Shown here in pieces: positions 16,370 through 24,258 of a DNA stretch of 64,000 bases (position 1 is its first letter; every line of letters starts with the position of its first letter). The translations under genes were made by a program, and so were the position numbers. The notes beneath the pieces are model-generated. The model did no database searches and was not told the origin of the DNA. It saw only the letters and a program-made list of their open reading frames with translations. Origin of the DNA: Nocardioides pinisoli (GTDB lineage Bacteria > Actinomycetota > Actinomycetes > Propionibacteriales > Nocardioidaceae); NCBI RefSeq assembly GCF_024199985.1, contig NZ_JANARS010000006.1, positions 124,001-188,000 on the forward strand. Direction: 5' to 3'.

Positions 16370-18055
16370 ATGAACGCGTCGAGGCGTCCCCGGGGTCCAC
16401 GACCTCCCGGCGGACGGGTGCTGCGGCGCGACGTCCTCGCCGGGATCACTGTGGCCGCCTACCTCGTTCCCCAGGTGCTGGCGTACGCCGGTCTGGCCCG
16501 CATGCCGCCCGAGGCGGGGCTGTGGGCGGCGTTCGTCGCCCTCGCGGTCTACTTCGTGGTCGGCTCCTCGCCGCAGCTGTCGGTGGGGCCGGAGTCCACG
16601 ACCGCGCTGATGACGGGCGCCGCGCTGGCGTCGATCACGGCACCCGGCGCGTCCACCAGGGACACCGCGGCGCTGCTGGCCCTCGCCGTCGGCGCGGTGT
16701 GCCTGCTCGCCTGGGCCGGCGGGCTGGGCTTCCTCTCCGACCTGCTCTCCAAGCCCGTGCTGGTCGGCTACATGGCCGGCATCGCCGGCCTGATGATCCT
16801 GTCCCAGGCCGGCCGCGCCACGGGCGCCGACGTCCCCGACGGCGACCCGCTGGCCGAGGCGTGGTGGCTGGCGCAGCACCCGTCGGCGATCCACGGGCCC
16901 ACCCTCGCGGTGTGCCTCGGCACGCTGGCCGTGCTCCTGCTCGGGGCCCGCCTGTGGCCCACCGGGCCGGTGCCGCTGGCCGGGATGCTGGCCGCGACGC
17001 TCGCGGTCTCCGTGGCCGGGCTGTCCGACGACGGGGTGGCGGTCGTCGGCACGCTGCCGTTCGCGCTGCCGACGGTGGGCCTGCCGTCCGTGTCGTCCCT
17101 GGGGTCGTGGGCACTGCTGACCACGGCCCTCGCCATCGCGGTGGTCGGCTTCACCGACAACGTGCTCACCGGGCGCGCGTTCGCCGCCCGGCACGGCGAC
17201 CGCGTCGACGCCCGGCGCGAGCTCCTCGCGCTGGGCGCCGCCAACATCGCGGCGGGGGCGGTGCACGGCTTCCCGGTCAGCAGCTCGGGCAGCCGTACGG
17301 CGATCGCCGACGCGGTCGGGGGCCGGACCCGCTGGACGGGGCTCGCCACGCTCGGCGCCGCGCTGCTCCTGGTCGTGGCGCTGCGCCCCGTCCTCGCCCG
17401 GTTCCCCGACGCGGCCCTGGCGGCGGTCGTGGTCTACGCCGGCCTGCGCCTGGTCGACGTACCCGAGTTCGCCCGGATCGCCCGCTACCGGCGCGCGGAG
17501 CTGCTGATCGCCCTGGCCACCACGTTCGGCGTGGTCGTCGTGGGCGTGCTCGAGGGCGTGCTGGTCGCGGTCAGCCTCTCGCTCGTCGACGTGCTCCGCC
17601 GGGTGGCCCGGCCCCACGACGCGGTGGAGGGACTCGTCCCCGACCTGGCGGGCATGCACGACGTCGACGACTACGACGACGCCGAGGCCGTGCCCGGGCT
17701 GCTGGTCTACCGCTACGACGCCCCATTGTTCTTCGCCAACGCGGAGAACTTCCTGTCCCGCGTGCGCGAGTCGGTGGTGGCCTACGACCCCGAGTGGGTG
17801 CTGCTCAACTTCGAGGCGATGGGCGAGGTCGACCTCACCGGCGCCGACGCGCTCGAGACCCTGCGCGCCGAGCTCGCGGAGCAGGGTGTCGTGCTGGCGA
17901 TCGCCCGGCTCAAGCAGGACCAGCGCGACGTGCTCCAGCCCAGCGGGGTGCTGCAGCGGATCGGGGCCGAGCACATCTTCCCCACCCTGCCCACCGCGCT
18001 GGACGCCTACCGGGCGGCCTCCGGGCCTACCCCTCCCCCATCAGCTGCCCCATGA
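16370..18055 (+). CDS. SulP family anion transporter with STAS domain
   Basis: 561 aa. About 11-12 membrane segments start with LAGITVAAYLVPQVLAYAGL and include the SulP signature region VVGSSPQLSVGPESTTALM. A cytoplasmic STAS domain follows at about residues 440-550 (LLVYRYDAPLFFANAENF, LNFEAMGEVDLTGADAL). SLC26/SulP proteins carry sulfate, bicarbonate or dicarboxylates, and the substrate cannot be read here. ATG 16370 has AAGGGGG upstream. The C-terminus overlaps the convergent trehalose synthase gene by 29 bp. A DosR-like dyad precedes it. Confidence 0.92.
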   Translation: MNASRRPRGPRPPGGRVLRRDVLAGITVAAYLVPQVLAYAGLARMPPEAGLWAAFVALAVYFVVGSSPQLSVGPESTTALMTGAALASITAPGASTRDTAALLALAVGAVCLLAWAGGLGFLSDLLSKPVLVGYMAGIAGLMILSQAGRATGADVPDGDPLAEAWWLAQHPSAIHGPTLAVCLGTLAVLLLGARLWPTGPVPLAGMLAATLAVSVAGLSDDGVAVVGTLPFALPTVGLPSVSSLGSWALLTTALAIAVVGFTDNVLTGRAFAARHGDRVDARRELLALGAANIAAGAVHGFPVSSSGSRTAIADAVGGRTRWTGLATLGAALLLVVALRPVLARFPDAALAAVVVYAGLRLVDVPEFARIARYRRAELLIALATTFGVVVVGVLEGVLVAVSLSLVDVLRRVARPHDAVEGLVPDLAGMHDVDDYDDAEAVPGLLVYRYDAPLFFANAENFLSRVRESVVAYDPEWVLLNFEAMGEVDLTGADALETLRAELAEQGVVLAIARLKQDQRDVLQPSGVLQRIGAEHIFPTLPTALDAYRAASGPTPPPSAAP

Positions 18056-19388
18056 GCTCGACCCACTGGATGAGGTGCCGGTCGGCCAGGTAGTGCTCGT
18101 GCACCCGGAGGTGGGCGGCCCGACCCATGGCCTCGCACCGGGCGGGGTCGGACAGCAGCGACGCGAGGGCCGCCACCAGCGCCGCCCCGTCGTGCGGGTC
18201 GTCGAGAAGCAGCCCGCTGACGCCGTGCTCGACCTGGTCCCGGATGCCGCCGACGGCGGACGCCACGACCGGCCGGCTCTTCCACATCGGCTCGGTGACG
18301 GTGAGGCCGAACCCCTCGGCGAGGCTCTTCTGGACCACGACGGTCGACCACCGCTGCAGGGCGTTGACGGTGAGGCCGTTGACCTCGACGTCGTCCATCG
18401 GCACCGACACCAGGTGGCTGCGCTCGCGCGCCGGTGCGCGCAGGGTGCGCCACTGGGCGCGGCACTCGGCCAGCACGCCGGCCGCTTCCGGGTCGTCGGC
18501 CACCGCGGTCACCTCGGGTCCGGCGAGCACCAGGTGGACGTCGGGCGGGAGCTGCTCGAGGTGCCGGGCGAACGCGTCCAGCACGCCGGCCATGTCCTTG
18601 AGCCGGTCCCACCGGCTGACCTGCAGCACGACCCGCCCGTCCACCGGCAGCGGGGCGCCCTCGACGACCAGCCCCTCGCGGTGCACCAGCGCCCGGACCT
18701 GCGTGTCGGAGAGGTCGGTGTTCTTGGAGCTGAACGGGTCGAGGGACGGCGGGATCACGCGCAGCCACGTCCGGTCGACCCAGTCGGGCGCGAACTGCGC
18801 GCGCGAGAAGACGCAGGAGTGCGCGGGCTCGACGAGCTCGCGGAGGAACCCCCAGGCCTGACGCGTCCACGCGTTGTGCTCGTCGAGGCCGACGTGGCAC
18901 CGCCAGATCACCCACGCGCCGCGGTCGCGGAGCGAGACGGCGAGTCCCGCGGTCTGGGGGTCGTGGAGGAGCACCACGTCGCCCGGCCGGACGAGGTCGA
19001 GCACCTCCCGGCCCTGCCGCGCAAGGGTGGCGTCGTACGTCGCACGGGCGGCGGCGTCGAGCGCACCCGAGTCGCCCGCGACGCCGTGCAACCGGTTGTG
19101 GATCCGCTTGGTGATCGCGAAGAAGTCGGGGTCCCCGCCCACGACCAGCCAGCGGATGTCGACCCCCGTGCCGGCGGCGTACGCCACCAGCCCGTGGAGC
19201 ATCTCCGCGACCCCGCCGCCGCGCGCCGTCGAGTTGACGTTCCACAGCGTGCGGCCGTCCAGCATCCGGCGGGCAGCGTCGGCGTAGCGCTCGAGGCGCT
19301 CGACGCGGTCCGGCGGGAGCAGCGACGCCAGGCGCTCGAGGGGGACCGGGACGACCCCGACCTCCCGCACCCCCGTCGTCACGGTCAC
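18027..19388 (-). CDS. treT: TreT-like trehalose synthase (GT4 family)
   Basis: 453 aa GT-B protein. The segment WNVNSTARGGGVAEML (about residues 49-64), then WRCHVGLDEHN, PPSLDPFSSKN and VSRWDRLKDM, match glycosyltransferring trehalose synthases and trehalose phosphorylases. The C-terminal EGFGLTVTEPMWKSRPVV holds the E-X7-E site. TreT makes trehalose from an NDP-glucose and glucose. GTG 19388 is chosen because it overlaps the TGA of the upstream small gene (GTGA); longer frames are low-complexity antisense. Trehalose production suits a stress role. Phosphorylase activity is the main alternative. Confidence 0.85.
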   Translation of the reverse strand: MTVTTGVREVGVVPVPLERLASLLPPDRVERLERYADAARRMLDGRTLWNVNSTARGGGVAEMLHGLVAYAAGTGVDIRWLVVGGDPDFFAITKRIHNRLHGVAGDSGALDAAARATYDATLARQGREVLDLVRPGDVVLLHDPQTAGLAVSLRDRGAWVIWRCHVGLDEHNAWTRQAWGFLRELVEPAHSCVFSRAQFAPDWVDRTWLRVIPPSLDPFSSKNTDLSDTQVRALVHREGLVVEGAPLPVDGRVVLQVSRWDRLKDMAGVLDAFARHLEQLPPDVHLVLAGPEVTAVADDPEAAGVLAECRAQWRTLRAPARERSHLVSVPMDDVEVNGLTVNALQRWSTVVVQKSLAEGFGLTVTEPMWKSRPVVASAVGGIRDQVEHGVSGLLLDDPHDGAALVAALASLLSDPARCEAMGRAAHLRVHEHYLADRHLIQWVELMGQLMGEG

Positions 19389-19669
19389 GTCGCGCGCCGG
19401 GGCCGTGGTGGCTCGACCGGGCTGCCCACGCGGATCTGGAGACCCGGCGCCGCACGCCGGGCGACGTCGAGGGCCTCGTCCATGCGGCGGATCACGCGGG
19501 CGCGCTCCTCGTGGTCGCACGCGGGCACGGTCGGCTCGACGAGCTCGACGGCGCGGGCCGAGGCCCGGGCTCGTCGCGCGGCGACCCTGACGCGCTCGGC
19601 GAGGTCGGGGACGTCCTCCACGAGGACCCGCACCGGGTCGGGCGGGCTGGGGGCTGGCGCGTAGGGCAT
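19385..19669 (-). CDS. Small uncharacterised protein translationally coupled to treT
   Basis: 94 aa, no recognised domain. The Pro-rich N-terminus (MPYAPAPSPPDPVRV) is followed by an Arg/Ala-rich helical stretch (LAERVRVAARRARASARAV) and a basic tail. It starts at ATG 19669 or the adjacent GTG 19672; AGGAGG lies 10 or 7 nt upstream. Its stop overlaps the treT start (GTGA), which supports it as a real gene. It could be a small regulatory partner of the enzyme; this is inference. Confidence 0.55.
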   Translation of the reverse strand: MPYAPAPSPPDPVRVLVEDVPDLAERVRVAARRARASARAVELVEPTVPACDHEERARVIRRMDEALDVARRAAPGLQIRVGSPVEPPRPRRAT

Positions 19670-19728
19670 CACGGGAGTTCCTCCTCGGCTGTGTGGTCCG
19701 AGTCTCGTCCGGCCCTTCCCGGGCCGAC

Positions 19729-19744
19729 AGGGTCCTAGGTCCTG
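19729..19744. promoter_or_regulatory. DosR/OsdR-like dyad in the treT/DUF4389 divergent promoter
   Basis: AGGGTCCTAGGTCCTG (rc CAGGACCTAGGACCCT) is a near-palindrome with GGTCC / GGACC arms, similar to DevR/OsdR boxes. It is 57 bp upstream of the small gene and 129 bp upstream of the DUF4389 gene. Visual match only. Confidence 0.4.
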
Positions 19745-19763
19745 CCCCGGGACTCCCGCGGAG

Positions 19764-19779
19764 AGGTCGTTCGGCCCTG
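19764..19779. promoter_or_regulatory. Second DosR/OsdR-like box in the same divergent region
   Basis: AGGTCGTTCGGCCCT fits a degenerate GGKC-N4-GGCCC pattern, 20 bp from the first dyad. It is weaker than the first. Confidence 0.3.
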
Positions 19780-19872
19780 CCTGCCCGCCCGTGCGCACGG
19801 CGACGATCGAGGCGAGGAGCGGTCCGGCCGGGCCACGCCGGGCCGGGCCGCCTACTGGAGAGGAGACCCCCG

Positions 19873-21402
19873 ATGACCACCTCGACGGCTCCGACCGCCT
19901 ACCCCGTCCACGTCGACGCCGACCTCGACCCCCGCCTGAGCCGGGGGCTCTGGCTGGTGAAGTGGCTGCTCGCCATCCCCCACTACGTCGTGCTCGCCTT
20001 CCTGTGGCTGGCCTTCTTCGTGATGAGCGTGGTCGCGTTCTTCGCCATCCTGTTCGCCGGCCGCTACCCGCGCGCGATCTTCGACTTCAACGTCGGCGTC
20101 ATGCGGTGGAGCTGGCGCGTCTCCTACTACGCCTACGGCGCGCTCGGCACCGACCGCTACCCGCCGTTCACGCTGGCTGACGTGCCGGACTACCCCGCCC
20201 ACCTCTCCGTGGACTACCCCGAGCGGCTCTCGCGCGGACTGGTGCTGGTGAAGTGGTGGCTGCTGGCCATCCCCCACTACCTGATCGTGGCGCTGTTCGC
20301 GGGCGGGGTCGCCTACGGCGTGGACGCGGCCGACGACGAGAACTGGATCGGCATCAGCCTGATCGGCGTCCTGGTCCTGGTCGCCGCGGTCGTCCTGCTG
20401 TTCACCGGCCGCTACCCGCAACAGGTCTTCGACCTCGTCCTCGGCCTCAACAGGTGGGTGCTGAGGGTGGCGGGCTACGTCGCGCTGATGACCGACCAGT
20501 ACCCGCCCTTCCGCCTCGACATGGGCGGCCACGAGACGTACGACACCGCGCTCCCGCCGGCGGGCCCGTCAGCGGGCGCGTCACCCGCTGCGTCGTCCGC
20601 CGTACCACCCGCCGTGCCGCCCGCCGCGCCTCCGCCGGCCACCCAGCAGGCCCCCGGTCAGCCCCCTCCGCAGGCTCCCGTGCCCCCGTCGCCGTACGGG
20701 CCGCAGCCCCCCGGTCCCGGCGGGCGGGGCGGCTGGTCGACCGGTCGCGTCGTCTCCGTGGTGATCGGCTCCCTGCTGGTGCTCATGGGGCTCGGCTTCG
20801 CGGGAGCCGGCGGCACGCTGGCCCTGGCGAGCGCCACCGGGCGCGACGACGGCTTCCTGATGACCCCGACGACCTCGCTGGAGAGCGCGACCTACGCCAT
20901 CACCACCGAGGACGCGGAGATCGACACCGACGGCGCGACCTCGTGGGTGCCGTCCGTGTGGCTCGGCGAGGTCCGCGTCCACGTCCGGGCGGACTCGGGG
21001 ACACCGCTCTTCGTGGGCGTCGCCCCGACGTCCGACGTCGACCGCTACCTCGGTGACGTCTCCCGCGACACCCTGCGCGACTTCCGCGACGGCGAGGCCG
21101 TCCTGGACGCCACGGACGGAGGAGCGCCGGAGGCGGCGCCCACCGACCAGACGTTCTGGACGGTGCAGGCCACCGGCAGCGAGGCCACGCTGACCTGGGA
21201 CCTCGAGGACGGCGACTGGACCGTCGTGCTGATGCGCGCGGACGCCGGCAAGGGCGTCGCGGCCGACGTCTCCACCGGAGCCGAGCTGCCCGTCCTCAAC
21301 GCGGTCATCGCCGTCCTGTTCATCCTCGCCGGCATGTTCCTGCTGGCCGGCGCCCTGCTCATCGCCATCCCCATCCGATCCGCGACAAGGAGTCACCCAT
21401 GA
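19873..21402 (+). CDS. Membrane protein with two DUF4389 domains and an extracytoplasmic domain
   Basis: 509 aa. Two DUF4389 units occur in tandem: residues about 12-97 (LVKWLLAIPHYVVLAFLWLA...GRYPRAIFDF) and 111-215 (LVKWWLLAIPHYLIVALF...GRYPQQVFDLVLGLNRW), each with a hairpin of membrane helices. A Pro/Ala-rich linker (about 220-290) leads to a third helix, an extracytoplasmic beta-rich domain and a C-terminal helix. ATG 19873 has AGGAG upstream. Its TGA overlaps the alcohol dehydrogenase ATG. The function of DUF4389 proteins is not established. Confidence 0.75.
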   Translation: MTTSTAPTAYPVHVDADLDPRLSRGLWLVKWLLAIPHYVVLAFLWLAFFVMSVVAFFAILFAGRYPRAIFDFNVGVMRWSWRVSYYAYGALGTDRYPPFTLADVPDYPAHLSVDYPERLSRGLVLVKWWLLAIPHYLIVALFAGGVAYGVDAADDENWIGISLIGVLVLVAAVVLLFTGRYPQQVFDLVLGLNRWVLRVAGYVALMTDQYPPFRLDMGGHETYDTALPPAGPSAGASPAASSAVPPAVPPAAPPPATQQAPGQPPPQAPVPPSPYGPQPPGPGGRGGWSTGRVVSVVIGSLLVLMGLGFAGAGGTLALASATGRDDGFLMTPTTSLESATYAITTEDAEIDTDGATSWVPSVWLGEVRVHVRADSGTPLFVGVAPTSDVDRYLGDVSRDTLRDFRDGEAVLDATDGGAPEAAPTDQTFWTVQATGSEATLTWDLEDGDWTVVLMRADAGKGVAADVSTGAELPVLNAVIAVLFILAGMFLLAGALLIAIPIRSATRSHP

Positions 21403-22412
21403 AGGCAGCAGTAGTCCCCGCCCTCGGCGAACCGCTCGAGATCCGCGACGTCCCGGTCCCCGAGCCCGGCCCCGGCCAGGTGCTCGTCCGCATCGACACC
21501 TGCGGGTTGTGCCACACCGACATCCACGCCGCGCGCGGCGAGTGGCCGGCGAAGCCGAAGGACCTGCTGATCCCGGGCCACGAGGGCGTCGGCACGGTCG
21601 AGGCGGTGGGCCCGGGCGACGCCGAGCTGCCGGTGCGGGTCGGCCAGCGCGTCGCCCTCCCCTGGCTCGGTCACGCCTGCGGCCACTGCCGTGCCTGCGT
21701 CGCCGGCTGGGAGACCTACTGCTCGACCCCCGCCTACATGGGCTTCAGCATGGACGGCGGCTACGCCGAGTACGCCGTCGCCTGGGCCAGCCACGTCGTG
21801 CCGGTGCCCGACACGGTCAGCTCCCGCGACGCCTCCCCGCTGACCTGTGCCGGCGTGACGACCTACAAGGGGCTCAAGGTCGCCGCCCCGCAGCCCGGCG
21901 AGACCGCGATGGTCGTCGGCATCGGCGGGCTGGGCCACCTCGGCCTGCAGTACGCCCGGGTCTTCGGCTCCCGCACCGTCGCGGTGGACGTGCACGACGA
22001 CAAGCTGCAGCTGGCCCAGGACCTCGGTGCCGACCACGTGGTCGACGGCCGCGGCGACCAGCAGGCCGAGCTCGAGGCCCTCGGTGGCGTCGACGTCGCG
22101 CTGGTGACCGTGCCGTCCCCGGCGGCGATGCGCGCGGCCCACGCCGCCCTCAACCCCCACGGGCGGCTCGTCCTGGTCGGCCTCCCCGCCGACAACCGCC
22201 TCGAGCTCCCGGTCTTCGAGACCGTGCTGAAGGGCATCTCGGTCATCGGGTCGCTGGTGGGCACCCGCAACGACCTCACCGACTGCTTCGACCTCCACGC
22301 ACGCGGCCTGACCCGGGTGGTCACCGAGCCCCGCCGCCTCGAGGACGTCAACGCCTGCTTCGAGGAGGTCCTCGCGGGCGAGGTGCCCGCGCGCCTGGTG
22401 TTCGAGATGTAG
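21399..22412 (+). CDS. Zinc-dependent alcohol dehydrogenase (AdhP-like MDR family)
   Basis: 337 aa. The catalytic zinc site is C38 and H61-E62 (CGLCHTDIHA, GHEGVG). The structural zinc lobe has four Cys (HACGHCRACVAGWETYC). The Rossmann NAD site is VVGIGGLGHLGLQYA. It reduces aldehydes or oxidises alcohols in the cytosol; the substrate is not readable. It is co-translated with the DUF4389 gene by an ATGA overlap and followed 6 bp later by a hydrolase gene, so the three form one operon. Similar ADHs are common in actinobacterial DosR/OsdR regulons, which fits the upstream dyads. Confidence 0.9.
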   Translation: MKAAVVPALGEPLEIRDVPVPEPGPGQVLVRIDTCGLCHTDIHAARGEWPAKPKDLLIPGHEGVGTVEAVGPGDAELPVRVGQRVALPWLGHACGHCRACVAGWETYCSTPAYMGFSMDGGYAEYAVAWASHVVPVPDTVSSRDASPLTCAGVTTYKGLKVAAPQPGETAMVVGIGGLGHLGLQYARVFGSRTVAVDVHDDKLQLAQDLGADHVVDGRGDQQAELEALGGVDVALVTVPSPAAMRAAHAALNPHGRLVLVGLPADNRLELPVFETVLKGISVIGSLVGTRNDLTDCFDLHARGLTRVVTEPRRLEDVNACFEEVLAGEVPARLVFEM

Positions 22413-22418
22413 GAGCCG

Positions 22419-23537
22419 GTGGTGGGCACGGCCGCACGCCGCGGCGTCACGTGCCTGGTCCTCGTGGCCGGGCTCGTCCTCCTCGCCGTCGGCGTCGGCA
22501 CCGGCCCCCGCCACTACGCCGAAGCAGGTCCCACCGCCGCCGCGGCGTGGGGGTTCGCCCTGCTGGCGGTCGGTCTCGTCGGGTCCGCGTGGGCCGCGGT
22601 CGTGCTCCTGCGCAGCACCCGGCGGCGGTGGTGGGTGGTCACGGTGCCGCTCCTCCTGCTCGGCACCTACCTGTCGCTGTGGACGATCGGGCAGGCGGTC
22701 GCGGCCGCCTACCCGCCGCGTCCGGAGCTCGACGGCCGCACGCCGGCCGACGTGGGCCTGGCCTATCGCGACGTCGCCTTCCCCAGCAGCGACGGCGTAC
22801 GGCTGGAGGGGTGGTACGTCCCCTCCCGCAACGGCGCCGCGGTCGCGCTGCTGCACGGCGCGGGCTCCACCCGGACCGGCGTGCTCGACGAGGCGGCGGT
22901 GCTCGCCGGGCACGGCTACGGCGTCCTGCTCTACGACGCACGGGGCCACGGCGCCAGCTCGGGCCCCGGCATGGACTTCGGGTGGTACGGCGAGCAGGAC
23001 GCGGCCGGGGCCGTCGACCACCTGGCGGACCTGCCCGACGTCTCACCCGGGCACATCGGGCTCGTCGGCCTGTCCATGGGTGGCGAGGAGGCGATCGGCG
23101 CCGCCGGCGTGGACGACCGCGTCGCGGCCGTCGTGGCGGAGGGGGCGACCAACCGCACCGCGGACGACAAGGGCTACCTGTCGGCGTACGGCGCGCGCGG
23201 GGAGGTCCAGCAGTGGATCGACGACCTCACCTACGGCGTCACCGACCTGTTGACCGACGCCCCGGAGCCGGCCTCCCTGCGCCAGTCCGTCGACACGGCG
23301 ACCGGTCGCGGCGACCCGACGACGTTCCTGCTCGTCGCAGCGGGCGGGGTGGAGACCGAGACGCTGGCCGCCGACTTCATCGCCGGCGACAGCACGGGCG
23401 TGGAGGTCTGGACCGTCCCCGAATCCGGGCACATGCAGGGCCTCCGGACGACGCCCGAGGAGTGGGAGCGCCGGGTGGTCGGCTTCCTCGACCGGGCGTT
23501 GCTGCCCGACGCCGCGGACGGGTCCGCCGACCAGTAG
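22419..23537 (+). CDS. Membrane-anchored alpha/beta hydrolase
   Basis: 372 aa. Three N-terminal membrane segments (about residues 8-28, 42-64, 71-92) are followed by an alpha/beta-hydrolase domain (DUF1749/BAAT-like). Features are the oxyanion region LLHGAGSTRTG, YDARGHGASSG, the nucleophile elbow GLSMGG and a late acid-His pair (GHMQGL). Subtype and substrate are unknown. The start is GTG 22419, 6 bp after the dehydrogenase stop. It ends before a strong inverted repeat separating it from a convergent gene. Confidence 0.8.
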   Translation: MVGTAARRGVTCLVLVAGLVLLAVGVGTGPRHYAEAGPTAAAAWGFALLAVGLVGSAWAAVVLLRSTRRRWWVVTVPLLLLGTYLSLWTIGQAVAAAYPPRPELDGRTPADVGLAYRDVAFPSSDGVRLEGWYVPSRNGAAVALLHGAGSTRTGVLDEAAVLAGHGYGVLLYDARGHGASSGPGMDFGWYGEQDAAGAVDHLADLPDVSPGHIGLVGLSMGGEEAIGAAGVDDRVAAVVAEGATNRTADDKGYLSAYGARGEVQQWIDDLTYGVTDLLTDAPEPASLRQSVDTATGRGDPTTFLLVAAGGVETETLAADFIAGDSTGVEVWTVPESGHMQGLRTTPEEWERRVVGFLDRALLPDAADGSADQ

Positions 23538-23554
23538 CCGCGGCCAGCCGGGCT

Positions 23555-23610
23555 AGTCAAGGGACATCCGTCCCTCGACGGGCCCGACCCGGCCCACCTC
23601 TCCCTTGACT
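23555..23610. terminator. Inverted repeat between convergent genes
   Basis: AGTCAAGGGA (23555-23564) and TCCCTTGACT (23601-23610) form 10-bp arms around 36 nt. An inner perfect dyad AGGGACATCCGTCCCT lies at 23560-23575. It is probably a bidirectional terminator. The inner dyad also matches a DosR box but sits in a convergent gap. Confidence 0.6.
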
Positions 23611-23649
23611 ACCCCCGGACGGACGAGGGCCCGGGGGGGTGTCGACGCG

Positions 23650-24027
23650 TCAGGCCTCGTCGCGCACTGCGAGCCGGCTGCGGACCACGGCCTCGAACGC
23701 GGCCACTGAGCCGTCCATCTCGTCCAGCTCCTGCGCGCCGACCAGCTCGCGCCACGCCCCGCCGTCGAGCGCGAGCACGACCGGGGCCCGCGTGGCCGCG
23801 ACCGCCGCCGCCTGGGCCTCGTCCACCTCGTTGAGGTGCAGCATCCGCACCGGCACCGGGAGGGTCGCCACCATCCGGTCCCACTCGCGCTTGCGGCGGA
23901 CCGTCGCGTGGGTGATGTCGCACAGCCCGCAGTGCCGGGTGCCGCGCACCTTGCCCCAGACGTACGCCACCTCACCGAGCAGGCCGCCGTCCGCGTCGTA
24001 GACGCCGACGATCTCGGAGATGGCCAT
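23650..24027 (-). CDS. Conserved hypothetical protein with a CxxC motif
   Basis: 125 aa, no membrane segment. It has an N-terminal beta hairpin (ISEIVGVYDADGGLLGEVAYVWG) followed by HCGLCDITHATVRRKREWD, where Cys33 and Cys36 form a possible zinc or redox pair. A thioredoxin-like order is conceivable but the rest of the fold cannot be recognised. ATG 24027 lies 29 bp downstream of a tRNA-Gln gene read in the same direction. Function unknown. Confidence 0.7.
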   Translation of the reverse strand: MAISEIVGVYDADGGLLGEVAYVWGKVRGTRHCGLCDITHATVRRKREWDRMVATLPVPVRMLHLNEVDEAQAAAVAATRAPVVLALDGGAWRELVGAQELDEMDGSVAAFEAVVRSRLAVRDEA

Positions 24028-24055
24028 GCCGCGACGCTACAAGGGACCGGCCAGC

Positions 24056-24133
24056 TCCCCGGGTAGGAGTCGAACCTACGTCGCTAGTCCTGATTCAAAG
24101 TCAGGCGGGCCCTACCGGCAGACCAACCGGGGA
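24056..24133 (-). tRNA. tRNA-Gln (anticodon TTG)
   Basis: Read on the minus strand it folds as a cloverleaf. The acceptor stem is TCCCCGG / CCGGGGA, the D stem GGTC/GGCC, and the anticodon arm CCTGA-CTTTGAA-TCAGG with anticodon TTG. The T arm is GTAGG-TTCGACT-CCTAC. The variable loop appears a little long (about 9 nt). CCA is not encoded. Confidence 0.9.
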
Positions 24134-24201
24134 ATGTGGGCCCAAGCCTAGGGCCCGCCTCGGGCTGGACTGCCGAAGACCCGATCTTCACGACACCTCC
24201 A

Positions 24202-24222
24202 CAGGGATCGGGACGATCCCTG
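24202..24222. promoter_or_regulatory. Perfect dyad at the ABC operon promoter
   Basis: CAGGGATCG-GGA-CGATCCCTG has 9-bp arms and ends 23 bp before the TAGCGT -10 box. It is well placed for a dimeric repressor or activator. The regulator is not in the immediate neighbourhood. Confidence 0.5.
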
Positions 24223-24245
24223 ATGCCATGCAGTGGTCACCCCGC

Positions 24246-24251
24246 TAGCGT
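24246..24251 (+). promoter_or_regulatory. -10 box of the ABC operon, leaderless type
   Basis: TAGCGT ends 7 nt before GTG 24259. It supports that start over ATG 24274. Confidence 0.55.
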
Positions 24252-24258
24252 GGCGGTC

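Noticed and set aside
18027..19880. 617-codon version of treT
   Set aside because: The extra N-terminus is Arg/Pro-rich noise overlapping the coupled small gene; the GTGA overlap fixes the start at 19388.
23560..23575. AGGGACATCCGTCCCT as a DosR operator
   Set aside because: It fits the consensus well but lies between convergent genes inside a larger hairpin, so a terminator is more likely.
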